Source: Dehalococcoidia bacterium
GTDB taxonomy: Bacteria > Chloroflexota > Dehalococcoidia > Lucifugimonadales > Lucifugimonadaceae
Assembly (NCBI GenBank): GCA_002728715.1
Contig: PBVQ01000029.1
Location: 1-64,000 of the forward strand
Length of the DNA: 64,000 bases
Direction of reading: 5' to 3'
A program made the position numbers and the translations under genes. Positions within the stretch are counted from its first letter, which is position 1, and every line of letters begins with the position of its first letter. Of this stretch, positions 17,654-26,603 are shown piece after piece. The notes under the pieces were generated by a model. It worked only from the letters and a program-made list of their open reading frames with translations, was not told where the DNA came from and did no database searches.

Positions 17654-18577
17654 ATGAATAAAATAATTAATACCTCGAAATTTATAGGGTTTTTAGCAGG
17701 AGCATATCTTGGTGTATCAGGTATTCTACTAAAAAGTCTAATTAAAAATGATATTATAATTTCTCAAAATACACCTAAGGATATCAACTTAGATTATAAA
17801 GAAATTTCATTTTCAAACGGTTATGATGGTTCAAAAATTAATGCTTGGGTTATACCCTATTCAAGAAAATTATCTGAAAGACCCTGGGTAATAATAATAC
17901 CAGATAAGCGTACAAATATGATTGATCCAATCAAAGGCACACTAGGCATAATAAAAGGCCTAAATAAGCAAAAGTATAATATTCTAATTTATGACATAAA
18001 TAGTGATAAATCATATTTTCAAGACTATAAAATTATAGGAGAATTCGAACAAATGCAAACGATTGCAGCAATTAACTTCTTAAAAAATGAGTTAGGTATC
18101 AAAGAAAATAAAATTGCATTATTGGGTTTTGGTTTTGGTGGTTCTTTAGCAATAATAATAGGATCAAAATTTCAAAATATTGGAGCTATAATTTCTGATA
18201 GTGCTTTTGCGGATTTAGAGATACTTTGGAAAAATTCATTAAAAGGTATTATGAAACCTTTTAATTATTTTATTCCAGGTGCAAAATTTTTAGCCAATAT
18301 TTTTTTACAAAATAATATTAATGATATTTCGCCATTTGCATATTTGTCTCAATCTGAAATACCTATTTTGATTATTCATGGTTTAGATGATAAGATCGTA
18401 CCACCTGAACATGGAAGAATGCTTGCAAGAGCTTCAGGATATGATTTTGTAGAAAACAAATCAAAAAAACAAAAAATTATACTAAAAGAAAATATTGGTC
18501 ACCTTGATTATTTTTTATCAAACCCAAAACAATATATAGAAAATATTAGTATTTTTTTGGAAGAAAATCTAACTTAG
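17654..18577 (+). CDS. membrane-anchored alpha/beta-hydrolase-fold protein lacking nucleophile
   Basis: 307 aa from the ATG; the ORF track starts at the GTG directly before it, and both are possible. An N-terminal hydrophobic segment (about residues 9-28) looks like a signal anchor, placing the domain outside the membrane. The fold resembles YqkD/BAAT-like peptidase-type hydrolases: late acid in IIHGLDDKIVPPEHG and histidine in NIGHLDYF are retained. The nucleophile elbow, normally G-x-S-x-G-G, reads GFGFGG, with Gly near residue 160 in place of Ser. The motif was checked at the DNA level (ggt ttt ggt ttt ggt ggt). It is probably a non-catalytic or altered protein. Confidence 0.8.
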   Translation: MNKIINTSKFIGFLAGAYLGVSGILLKSLIKNDIIISQNTPKDINLDYKEISFSNGYDGSKINAWVIPYSRKLSERPWVIIIPDKRTNMIDPIKGTLGIIKGLNKQKYNILIYDINSDKSYFQDYKIIGEFEQMQTIAAINFLKNELGIKENKIALLGFGFGGSLAIIIGSKFQNIGAIISDSAFADLEILWKNSLKGIMKPFNYFIPGAKFLANIFLQNNINDISPFAYLSQSEIPILIIHGLDDKIVPPEHGRMLARASGYDFVENKSKKQKIILKENIGHLDYFLSNPKQYIENISIFLEENLT

Positions 18578-18925
18578 AGAATCTTTCGCTAACGAAACAA
18601 TCTCTCTGAATGCATCAGGTTCATTTAGCGCTAAGTCTGATAAAGTCTTTCTATCAATACCAATCCCAGCTAAAGTCATTCCATAAATTAGTTTACTATA
18701 GCTTATATCATTCATTTTTGCAGCAGCATTTATTCTTATTATTTGTAATGATCTATTAGTTCTTTTTTTTAATTTTCTATGTGAAGTTGAATAAGATAAT
18801 GCATGGGTCAACGATTCTCTAGCGACTCTGTATCTTCTACTGAGCGATGATCTATAACCTTTAGTAGCCTTCAATACAGCTTTATGTCTTCTTCGTGTGG
18901 TTGTACCACCCTTAACTCTTGCCAA
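18569..18925 (-). CDS. rplT: 50S ribosomal protein L20
   Basis: 118-aa basic protein that binds 23S rRNA early in large-subunit assembly. The N-terminus MARVKGGTTTRRRHKAVLKATKGYRSSLSRRYRVARE and the C-terminal globular part (RTNRSLQIIRINAAAKMNDISYSKLIYGM) are typical. The start is TTG, preceded by AGGGGG at 5 bases, a binding site that overlaps the rpmI stop codon. Its 3' end overlaps the hydrolase-like gene by 9 bases, convergently. L20 represses its own operon in E. coli and B. subtilis; I see no clear L20 site here. Confidence 0.96.
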   Translation of the reverse strand: MARVKGGTTTRRRHKAVLKATKGYRSSLSRRYRVARESLTHALSYSTSHRKLKKRTNRSLQIIRINAAAKMNDISYSKLIYGMTLAGIGIDRKTLSDLALNEPDAFREIVSLAKDSLS

Positions 18926-18934
18926 GATAACCCC

Positions 18935-19138
18935 CTATTTAATAGCGCTAATAGCTTGTTTAATCGTCTTGGAAATTGTATTGGAATCTAAACCTACTTT
19001 TGAGCCAAACAAACGTTTTACTCTAGCAGCCTTTCGCCTTCTAAAATGACTTTTTGGACCTTTTGAACGTACTACTTTTCCACTTCCAGTGATATGAAAG
19101 CGTTTTTTTGCACCCTTATGTGTTTTCATTTTTGGCAT
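18935..19138 (-). CDS. rpmI: 50S ribosomal protein L35
   Basis: 67-aa basic protein: MPKMKTHKGAKKRFHITGSGKVVRSKGPKSHFRRRKAARVKRLFG, a clear L35. It sits between infC and rplT in the universal infC-rpmI-rplT order. A 95-base spacer separates it from infC, in which I see only a short AT-rich hairpin (TTTAG/CTAAA). Confidence 0.96.
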   Translation of the reverse strand: MPKMKTHKGAKKRFHITGSGKVVRSKGPKSHFRRRKAARVKRLFGSKVGLDSNTISKTIKQAISAIK

Positions 19139-19233
19139 ATTTTTACACTCATTTAAAATTTTTCCCAGATATCTATTATCTCGAATTATGGAAGAAATGT
19201 CACGTTAAATTCACATGTTTATTTTTAGTTTTT

Positions 19234-19800
19234 CTAAACTGTTACGTTAATTTGTTTATTTTTAGTACTATTATTTTTACCTAGGTCAGGAACAAGCATA
19301 ACACTAAGCACTCTTCCATCCATAGTGGGCGGTTTTTCTAATTTGGCTATTTCAGAAGCACTTTCAGCTACCCTTCTAAGAACTTTCATTGCAATTTCGG
19401 GATGGGCTCTCTGCCTTCCCTTAAATCTGACAAAAACTCTTACTTTTGCGCCATCTAAAATAAAACTATTAACCTTTTTGATTTTTGTTAATATATCGTT
19501 CTCAGACATCACTGGACTTAGCCTAACCTCTTTTTGCTTACTAAGGTTCCTTGTAGCTTTTCTTGACTCTTTTTCTTTTTTATTTTGAATGAACTTAAAT
19601 TTTCCGTAATCTAAAATCCTACATACTGGAGGTTTTTGATTTGGAGCTACTTCAACTAAGTCTAATCCTAGGTCATCAGCTAGAATCAAAGCATCCCTTA
19701 TTTCCATAACTGTTGATTCAGAATTGTCTGATGACTCGCCACGAATCACCCTAACTTCCTTAGACCTTATTTGCTCATTCACATTAAAATCTTTTGAGAT
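19234..19800 (-). CDS. infC: translation initiation factor IF-3, ATC start
   Basis: IF-3 keeps ribosomal subunits apart and proofreads start-codon choice. The ORF track begins at a GTG (19782, 182 aa), but the frame continues six codons upstream to ATC and reads I-S-K-D-F-N-V-NEQIRSKEVRVI, which matches the B. subtilis-type IF-3 N-terminus (ISKDF..NEQIRAREVRLI). AGGGGG lies 5 bases before the ATC, whereas it is over 20 bases from the GTG. This gives 188 aa. Motifs DLVEVAPNQKPPVCRILDYGKFKF and VRVFVRFKGRQRAHPEIAMKVL are typical. A near-cognate AUU/AUC start is the known basis of IF-3 autoregulation in other bacteria. Confidence 0.9.
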   Translation of the reverse strand: MSKDFNVNEQIRSKEVRVIRGESSDNSESTVMEIRDALILADDLGLDLVEVAPNQKPPVCRILDYGKFKFIQNKKEKESRKATRNLSKQKEVRLSPVMSENDILTKIKKVNSFILDGAKVRVFVRFKGRQRAHPEIAMKVLRRVAESASEIAKLEKPPTMDGRVLSVMLVPDLGKNNSTKNKQINVTV

Positions 19801-19805
19801 GTTTT

Positions 19806-19811
19806 CCCCCT
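19806..19811 (-). promoter_or_regulatory. Shine-Dalgarno AGGGGG that sets the infC start
   Basis: On the minus strand TAGGGGGAAAAC precedes ATC. The G-run is 5 bases from ATC at 19800 and 23 bases from the GTG chosen in the ORF track, so it decides the start. The in-frame TAG at its beginning also closes the frame further upstream. Confidence 0.7.
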
Positions 19812-19953
19812 AAATTGCTATCTTTTGTTCTCTATATTATTTCAATAAATAGAAAATATTATCCATATTATGTTAGGATTAATATATTAGCATGTAAAGA
19901 CCATTTTTTTGAAATTATCAAATTTTAAAAACTTAAGTTAGGAAAGTAAATTT

Positions 19954-21879
19954 TTGAAAAATAATTTTATAGGTAAAAATTTTATATATATAGTGATGGG
20001 ATTAATTCTTATTACTGCATTAATGTTTACTTTTAATAGACCCCTTGAGAACTCTAGGGAAATCGGTTTGAACGAAGTCGTAGAACTGGCCAAAAGTTCT
20101 ACTCCCAACTCTAAATTATTAATTGAAATAGATGGAGAAATAATTAACGTTACTCAAGGTGAGAATAAGTATAAAACTAGAAAAGAACAAGGCTCAAGTA
20201 TAACTGAATTACTTAGTAATGCAGGTATAAACAACAATAACTATACCGTAGTCGTCAAAGGTTCAAGTGGTATCTCTAACCTATTTAATATCATCATTAG
20301 TTTTTTACCATTAATAATTTTCGGAGGAATACTATTATTTATGCTTAGACAAGTTCAAGGTAATAGTAATCAGCAAATGGGATTCGGAAGAAGCAGGGCA
20401 AAACTTTTCATAGGATCCAAAGCAAATGTTACATTTTTTGATGTTGCAGGTGTATCAGAAGCAAAAGAAGAGCTTGAAGAAGTTGTGGAATTTCTTAAGT
20501 TTCCTGAAAGATTTCAGGCTCTTGGAGCAAAAATTCCAAGTGGTGTTTTATTAGTTGGTCCCCCAGGGACAGGAAAAACTCTTTTAGCTAGAGCCGTCGC
20601 AGGTGAAGCAGGAGTTCCTTTTTTTTCTATTTCCGGCTCTGAATTTGTTGAGATGTTTGTTGGTGTAGGAGCTTCAAGAGTAAGAGATTTGTTCGATCAA
20701 GCTAAAAGAAGTTCACCTTGCATAGTTTTTGTTGATGAAATTGATGCTGTTGGAAGACACAGAGGAGCAGGTCTAGGTGGCGGACATGATGAAAGAGAGC
20801 AAACACTAAATCAAATTTTGGTTGAAATGGATGGATTTGATTCTTCAACAAATATTATTATTATTGCCGCAACAAATAGACCTGATATTCTTGATCCTGC
20901 CTTGCTTAGACCAGGTAGGTTTGACAGAAGAGTTGTCCTAGATAATCCAGATATAAAAGGAAGAACTGCAATTCTAGATGTACATGCCAAAGGTAAACCA
21001 TTTAAGGACGGTGTAGAGTTAGAAGAAGTGGCTAGACAAACTCCAGGATTTTCAGGAGCTGATCTTGCTAATTTAATTAATGAATCAGCATTATTAGCTG
21101 CAAGAAACAATCAAAAATTTATTTCAATTGAAAACTTAACAGAATCAATTGATCGAGTATCAATGGGTCCTGCAAGAAAAAGTAAGGTAATTAGTGATAA
21201 AGATAGAAAAATTACTGCTTATCATGAGTCAGGGCATGCAGTTGTTGCTCATTTTATGCCTGAAGGTGCACCGATAGGAAAAATTACAATAATTCCAAGA
21301 GGACAAGCGGGGGGATTCACTAGGTGGCAACAAGAAGATAAAACCTATGCCACTCAGGAACAGCTAGAATCACAAATCGCGGCAGCAATGGGAGGTAGGG
21401 TTGCAGAGGTATTAAAAATTGGTGATGTTACTACAGGTGCTTCAAATGATTTTGAACAAGCTACGAATATAGCTAGAGAAATGGTTATGAGATTAGGAAT
21501 GTCTGATAAATTGTCAAATCGATCTTTTGGTAAAAGGCAAGGTGGTGCTGTATTCTTAGGAAAAGAAATGTCCGAGGAGCGTGATTATTCTCTCAAAACA
21601 GAAGAAATCATAGACAGTGAGATAAATCGAATTCTTAAGGAAGCTGAAAAAAATGCTAAAGATATTTTGACAAAATACGATAAAGAATTAGAGAATATTT
21701 CTAATTTTCTATTACAACATGAAACAATTGAATCTGAGCAATTTTTGGCAATACTTGAAGGTAAAGATCCTTTTCAAAAAAAAGAAACGAAAAAAGAATC
21801 TCAAAACAACTCTGACAACGAACAGAAAAATATAACTAACCAAGAAGATCTGCCAGACGCAGAACCTCAAACAATGTAA
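19954..21879 (+). CDS. ftsH: ATP-dependent zinc metalloprotease FtsH
   Basis: Membrane AAA+ protease that degrades misfolded membrane and short-lived cytosolic proteins. 641 aa: TM1 (about 9-27), a short periplasmic domain, TM2 (about 109-131), AAA domain with Walker A GPPGTGKT (202-209), Walker [15 protein letters not shown] region [20 protein letters not shown], then peptidase motif HESGH (424-428) and the distal ligand in [10 protein letters not shown]. The C-terminal tail is Gln/Asn/Glu-rich. TTG start with TTAGGAAAG upstream. Divergent from infC. Confidence 0.97.
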   Translation: MKNNFIGKNFIYIVMGLILITALMFTFNRPLENSREIGLNEVVELAKSSTPNSKLLIEIDGEIINVTQGENKYKTRKEQGSSITELLSNAGINNNNYTVVVKGSSGISNLFNIIISFLPLIIFGGILLFMLRQVQGNSNQQMGFGRSRAKLFIGSKANVTFFDVAGVSEAKEELEEVVEFLKFPERFQALGAKIPSGVLLVGPPGTGKTLLARAVAGEAGVPFFSISGSEFVEMFVGVGASRVRDLFDQAKRSSPCIVFVDEIDAVGRHRGAGLGGGHDEREQTLNQILVEMDGFDSSTNIIIIAATNRPDILDPALLRPGRFDRRVVLDNPDIKGRTAILDVHAKGKPFKDGVELEEVARQTPGFSGADLANLINESALLAARNNQKFISIENLTESIDRVSMGPARKSKVISDKDRKITAYHESGHAVVAHFMPEGAPIGKITIIPRGQAGGFTRWQQEDKTYATQEQLESQIAAAMGGRVAEVLKIGDVTTGASNDFEQATNIAREMVMRLGMSDKLSNRSFGKRQGGAVFLGKEMSEERDYSLKTEEIIDSEINRILKEAEKNAKDILTKYDKELENISNFLLQHETIESEQFLAILEGKDPFQKKETKKESQNNSDNEQKNITNQEDLPDAEPQTM

Positions 21880-21883
21880 AAAA

Positions 21884-22747
21884 ATGTATTCGAGTATAAA
21901 ATGGGATTTTTTAGATACTATACTCGCAATTGTTTTATCGACTTTACTAGTAATTTTAGGTTCTATTTTTATTGAAACACTTATTGAATTAAAATTTCCT
22001 GAAAAGGTAAAAGTAAACAATAATGTTTATTTTTCATTTCTAATATTATCTATAATAATTTTTATTATAAAAAAATTTAGTTTACCTTATAAAAATTTAG
22101 TTACATGGCTTTTTATGTGGGTAATTCTTTTAATAATATTTATAAATTTAAGTGTAAAAAAAAATAATAATATTTACTTCTATGATTTTTCTCTAGAAAT
22201 TATTTGTAGTTCTTTATTAACTATATTATTTTTACTACCAGCTATTAATTTATCAATAATAAAATACAAAACGAATTTTAATAGTTTAGGTTTTCAAAAA
22301 GCAAAAATAAAATATTTTTCAATGGGTATATATTACTGGATTACTTGCTTAATAATTGTTGGTTTATGGGGATGGTTGTTAGAGATATTAAAACTCGATT
22401 TCCTACTACCTCCAAATACTGCAAAAGAAGTATTAATTCTAGCATTTGAAAATATTTTTATAACTATAATTTTAGTGAGTATCATAGTACCAATATGTGA
22501 AGAAGTATTCTTTCGGGGGTTCTTGATTAAAGGTTTAGAAAGAAAATTTAATTTAAAAATTTGTTTATTAATTTCATCTGGTATTTTTTCAATCTTTCAT
22601 ATACATATTGGTTCCTTATTTCCAACTTTTATCTTAGGAATTTGTTTGGGGTTGTTATATATTAAATCAAAATCCATATATCCATCAATTTTTATTCACA
22701 GTGTTCATAATTTTTTTGCCGTAATTATTAACAAATTTTACTTATAA
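21884..22747 (+). CDS. CPBP family intramembrane metalloprotease
   Basis: 287-aa polytopic protein with about eight hydrophobic segments. The C-terminal half carries the CAAX protease/bacteriocin-processing (ABI) signatures: CEEVFFRGFLIKGL (E206, E207, R211), FSIFHIHIG and SVHNFFAV, giving the Glu and His residues of the active site. Substrate unknown. It starts 4 bases after ftsH and is probably co-transcribed with it, so two membrane proteases share a unit. Confidence 0.87.
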   Translation: MYSSIKWDFLDTILAIVLSTLLVILGSIFIETLIELKFPEKVKVNNNVYFSFLILSIIIFIIKKFSLPYKNLVTWLFMWVILLIIFINLSVKKNNNIYFYDFSLEIICSSLLTILFLLPAINLSIIKYKTNFNSLGFQKAKIKYFSMGIYYWITCLIIVGLWGWLLEILKLDFLLPPNTAKEVLILAFENIFITIILVSIIVPICEEVFFRGFLIKGLERKFNLKICLLISSGIFSIFHIHIGSLFPTFILGICLGLLYIKSKSIYPSIFIHSVHNFFAVIINKFYL

Positions 22748-22783
22748 TATGCGTATCAGATATTTAACATATAAAATAACATT

Positions 22784-24259
22784 ATGAGTAAAAAAATTAC
22801 ACATACTGACATAATAATAGTTGGTGCAGGAATTGCAGGAATTGCATCAGCTTTTTACTTGAAAACCAAAAGACCGAAATCTAGTTTTTTTATACTTGAA
22901 GCTTTAGATAGTTTTGGCGGGACATGGTACACACATAAATATCCAGGAGTTAGGTCAGATAGTGACTTATTTACCTTTGGCTATAGTTTTAAATCATGGA
23001 ATAACGCACCCATAGCAACTGCATCAGAAATACTAAAGTATATTGGAGAAACAATTTCAGAAAATAATTTACAAAATAACATAAAATATAATCATAAAAT
23101 CATAAAAGCAGATTGGTCCAATTCAGAAAAAAAATGGATTTTATCCGTAGAACACTCAATAACAAAGCAAATTTTACATTTCTCGTGCGATTTTTTACAA
23201 ATGTGCCAAGGTTATTATAAACAAAACCAAGGTTATATTCCTAAATGGAAAAACATAGAAAATTTCAATGGGAAATTCATACATACAGAAGAATGGCCAA
23301 ACAAATTAAATTATTCTGATAAAAAAATTATCGTTATTGGCTCTGGAGCAACAGCAGCAACAACAATACCAGTTCTAGCAAAAAAAGCTAAGCATGTAAC
23401 AATGCTTCAAAGAACTCCTACATTCTATAGAACATCGACAATTGGTACCGAGGAAATTGCAAATACCTTAAGAAAAATTACTGATGATACTGACTGGATT
23501 CATAAAATAGTTAGAGAGCAAATATTAATTAATCAAGAAATATTTATTAAAAGGTGTGTTGAAGAACCTGAAAAAGTTAAGTACGAATTGCTTCAAGAAA
23601 TAAGAGATATACTAGGAGAAAACTTTGATATAGAAAAACATTTTTCACCAAGTTATAGGCCCTGGCAACAAAGAATTGCATTAACTCCTGATGCAGAGTT
23701 GTTTAAGTCTATAGCTAACAAAGATGTTTCTGTTGTTACAGATCAAATAGATAGTTTTAATGAAAATGGAATTTTGCTAAAGTCTGGCGAACAACTAAAC
23801 GCAGATATTATAATTGCAGCAACGGGTTTTAATCTGAGTATCTTAGGCGATATAAAATTTTCTATAGACAAAAAACTGATAAATTTAAAAGATACAATAA
23901 CATATAGAGGAATGATGTTCACATCAATCCCAAATCTAATTTGGACTTTTGGTTATTTCAGGCAAGCATGGACGCTAAGAGCAGAAATGATTGCGAATTT
24001 TATGATAAAGCTACTAGATCACATGGATTATATTGATGTAAAAAAAATTACAGTTAGATTAAGAAAAAAAGACCAAACCATGAAAATTCTTCCATGGATT
24101 GGTGAAGAAGAATTTAATCCTGGTTATTTATCAAGAGCATTAGATAAAATGCCAAAAAGCGGTAGCAATATAGAATGGGTACATAATCAAAATTATTGGT
24201 ACGAAAAAGATATAATTCCTAATATAGATCTAAATAGTGAAGAATTTATTTATGAATAA
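22784..24259 (+). CDS. flavin-containing monooxygenase, Baeyer-Villiger type
   Basis: 491-aa FAD/NADPH enzyme. The FAD Rossmann motif is GAGIAGI (14-20), followed by GGTWYTHKYPGVRSDSD, typical of FMO/BVMO enzymes. The BVMO fingerprint F-x-G-x-x-x-H-x-x-x-W-P is present (F161-P172, FNGKFIHTEEWP), then the NADPH motif GSGATAATT. Such enzymes insert oxygen into ketones or oxidise N/S heteroatoms; the substrate is not deducible. Expansions of flavin monooxygenases are reported for SAR202 Chloroflexota, consistent with the inferred host. Transcription orientation matches trpA, 17 bases downstream. Confidence 0.88.
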   Translation: MSKKITHTDIIIVGAGIAGIASAFYLKTKRPKSSFFILEALDSFGGTWYTHKYPGVRSDSDLFTFGYSFKSWNNAPIATASEILKYIGETISENNLQNNIKYNHKIIKADWSNSEKKWILSVEHSITKQILHFSCDFLQMCQGYYKQNQGYIPKWKNIENFNGKFIHTEEWPNKLNYSDKKIIVIGSGATAATTIPVLAKKAKHVTMLQRTPTFYRTSTIGTEEIANTLRKITDDTDWIHKIVREQILINQEIFIKRCVEEPEKVKYELLQEIRDILGENFDIEKHFSPSYRPWQQRIALTPDAELFKSIANKDVSVVTDQIDSFNENGILLKSGEQLNADIIIAATGFNLSILGDIKFSIDKKLINLKDTITYRGMMFTSIPNLIWTFGYFRQAWTLRAEMIANFMIKLLDHMDYIDVKKITVRLRKKDQTMKILPWIGEEEFNPGYLSRALDKMPKSGSNIEWVHNQNYWYEKDIIPNIDLNSEEFIYE

Positions 24260-24276
24260 TAGAGAGAGATTATCAT

Positions 24277-25071
24277 ATGAAAAAAAATAATAGAATTAAT
24301 ACAATTTTTGAGAATAATAAAAATAAGAATAAAATAACAAATATAGTTTATATAACAACTGGTTTTCCAGAAAAAAATAGTACTGAAAAAATTGTTGATT
24401 CAGCTATAAAATCAGGTGTAGACATAATTGAATTAGGTATACCTTTTAGTGATCCATTAGGAGACGGGCCAATAATACAAGAAGCCGGACAAATTGCACT
24501 AGAATCTGGTATGAATACCTCAAAATGCCTTGAAATTGCAAAAAATATTAGATTATCTCATAGTGAAATACCCATAATCTTTATGGGTTATTACAATAGT
24601 TTACTATCTTACGGAGTTGAAAATTTCTGTTCAGAAGTACAATCGATTGGAGTTGACGGCCTAATCATTGCTGATTTACCACCCACCGAATCAGAAGAAA
24701 TGCTTAAAATAACTAAAAAATATAATATATCACTAATCCCTTTACTTGCTATAACATCATCTGAAGATAGTATAAGAAAAGCCTGTAAAAATGCTGATGG
24801 ATTTATTTATTGTATATCTTCTCTAGGAGTTACGGGTGTTAGAAATACTATATCTAGTAGAATTAACAGCCTTGTTTCAAAGGTAAGAAAATATACGGAT
24901 ATACCAGTAGCGGTAGGATTTGGAATATCTAATCGTGAACAGATAAAAGATATTGCGGAGTTTTCAGATGGAATAATTATAGGTAGTGCTGTAATAAAGT
25001 CTATAATGAATGGTGAGAGACAAAATGCTTCACAAAATGTAGAAAAATTTTTATCAGATGTAATAAAATAA
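24277..25071 (+). CDS. trpA: tryptophan synthase alpha chain
   Basis: Cleaves indole-3-glycerol phosphate to indole and glyceraldehyde 3-phosphate. 264-aa TIM barrel with catalytic Glu52 and Asp63 in ELGIPFSDPLGDGP, then IIADLPPTES, YCISSLGVTGVR and VAVGFGISN for phosphate binding. GAGAGAG precedes the ATG. It is unusual in lacking an adjacent trpB, with which it forms the alpha2-beta2 complex; the upstream neighbour is the monooxygenase and downstream are aroH and DAHP synthase. Confidence 0.95.
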   Translation: MKKNNRINTIFENNKNKNKITNIVYITTGFPEKNSTEKIVDSAIKSGVDIIELGIPFSDPLGDGPIIQEAGQIALESGMNTSKCLEIAKNIRLSHSEIPIIFMGYYNSLLSYGVENFCSEVQSIGVDGLIIADLPPTESEEMLKITKKYNISLIPLLAITSSEDSIRKACKNADGFIYCISSLGVTGVRNTISSRINSLVSKVRKYTDIPVAVGFGISNREQIKDIAEFSDGIIIGSAVIKSIMNGERQNASQNVEKFLSDVIK

Positions 25072-25092
25072 ATTATTAGGAAAAAATTAAAT

Positions 25093-25473
25093 ATGGCAAA
25101 TTTCATCAGAGGAGTAAAAGGGGCTACTACTGCTACTTCAAACTCACAAGAAGACATTTTAGAAGCAACCGAAGAACTAATGTTAGAACTTATAAAGTGT
25201 AATAACATTCAAGAAAAAGATGTAGCTTCAGTTCAATTTACTACTACAAAAGATCTCAATGCTGAATTTCCTGCAGTAGCGGCTAGAGAAAGAATTGAAT
25301 GGCATAATGTTCCTCTGATGTGCTCTCATGAGTTCGATAAACCTGGAGCATTAGAAAAATGTATAAGGATTCTTATATTATGGAACACAAAAAAACTACA
25401 GAAAGATATTGTTCATATTTACACTAAAAAAGCAAAAGTTCTCAGGCCCGATATATCAAATAAAAATAAATGA
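25093..25473 (+). CDS. aroH: chorismate mutase, AroH class
   Basis: Monofunctional chorismate mutase converting chorismate to prephenate for Phe/Tyr. 126 aa with RGVKGATTA at the N-terminus, FTTTKDLNAEFPAVAARERIEWHNVPLMC.HE, C77 and E80, and R92 in the CIRIL helix, matching the trimeric B. subtilis AroH type. It lies between trpA and DAHP synthase, forming an aromatic amino acid cluster. Confidence 0.95.
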   Translation: MANFIRGVKGATTATSNSQEDILEATEELMLELIKCNNIQEKDVASVQFTTTKDLNAEFPAVAARERIEWHNVPLMCSHEFDKPGALEKCIRILILWNTKKLQKDIVHIYTKKAKVLRPDISNKNK

Positions 25474-25562
25474 CAAATAAATCACAATAAAATTTAAATT
25501 TTTGTAAGATAAATAATTTATACTATTCAAGAAAGTAAAAATTGAAACCATAAGAAAAAAAT

Positions 25563-26600
25563 ATGTCAACATCAAATCTCAGAGTAAAAATGCAACAAAA
25601 TTTACTACCTCCCAAACAATATCTTAATAACCAGCCGATTACAGATGAAATTGCTTCTGTTGTTTCGAATAGCAGGAAAAGTATTGAAAATATACTAGAT
25701 AGAAAAGATGAAAGAATACTCGTTGTAGTTGGTCCTTGCTCAATACATGATGAAGTTGCATGTTTAGAATACGCTAAAAGATTAAAAAAATTATCAGATG
25801 ATGTCAATAATACCCTGCTTTTAGTGATGAGAGTATATTTTGAAAAACCTAGAACTACAGTTGGTTGGAAGGGATTAATTAATGATCCTAATCTCGACGG
25901 AACTTATGATATTGAAAATGGTTTAAAAAGGGCTAGAAATTTTTTCCTTGAGGTTAATAAATTAGGCCTCGGTTGTGGAACAGAATTCCTAGATCCAATT
26001 TCTCCTCAATATTATGCAGATTTAGTTTCATGGGGGGCTATTGGTGCAAGAACAACTGAAAGCCAAACACATAGACAAATGGCTAGCGGGCTATCCATGC
26101 CTATTGGTTTCAAAAATAGCACAGCCGGAGATTGTCAGATAGCAGCAGATGCTATTGTTTCTTGTGGATCAGAACATTCATTTTTAGGGATTGACGATGG
26201 TGGAAAAGCATCAATTATTCATACCACAGGAAATAAGTATGGTCATATTATTCTTAGAGGAGGCAAGGTCCCAAACTACGAAGAAAGTCATGTTAAAGAA
26301 GCAAAAGAATTACTTACTAATAACTCATTACCGGAAAATATAATAGTAGACTGCTCTCATGGAAACAGTAACAAGGATCATAAAAGACAGCCAATAGTTT
26401 TTGAAAGTGTCATAAATCAAAGAATTAATGGTAATAAAAATATTGTAGGCATTATGCTTGAAAGCCATATTAATGAGGGTAATCAAAAACTTAATAATCC
26501 TGCAGATTTAGAATATGGAGTATCTATAACAGACGCATGCATCGACTGGAATACTACAGAAAAAATTTTACTAGAGGCAAATAAAAAGCTAAGTAAATGA
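25563..26600 (+). CDS. aroG: 3-deoxy-7-phosphoheptulonate synthase, type I
   Basis: First step of the shikimate pathway: PEP plus erythrose 4-phosphate gives DAHP. 345 aa, close to the E. coli AroF/G/H length. Motifs: VVGPCSIHD (56-63), RVYFEKPRTTVGWKGLINDPNLDGTYDI, GTEFLDPISPQYYADLVSWGAIGARTTESQTHR, and a late HGNSNKDHKRQ. The allosteric specificity among Phe, Tyr and Trp cannot be assigned; the symbol follows general usage. It is separated from aroH by 89 bases and followed 3 bases later by ribF. Confidence 0.94.
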   Translation: MSTSNLRVKMQQNLLPPKQYLNNQPITDEIASVVSNSRKSIENILDRKDERILVVVGPCSIHDEVACLEYAKRLKKLSDDVNNTLLLVMRVYFEKPRTTVGWKGLINDPNLDGTYDIENGLKRARNFFLEVNKLGLGCGTEFLDPISPQYYADLVSWGAIGARTTESQTHRQMASGLSMPIGFKNSTAGDCQIAADAIVSCGSEHSFLGIDDGGKASIIHTTGNKYGHIILRGGKVPNYEESHVKEAKELLTNNSLPENIIVDCSHGNSNKDHKRQPIVFESVINQRINGNKNIVGIMLESHINEGNQKLNNPADLEYGVSITDACIDWNTTEKILLEANKKLSK

Positions 26601-26603
26601 AAC

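Noticed and set aside
21712-22020. 102-aa minus-strand ORF across the ftsH/CPBP junction
   Set aside because: Phe-rich low-complexity antisense of the Lys/Glu-rich FtsH tail; overlaps two supported genes.
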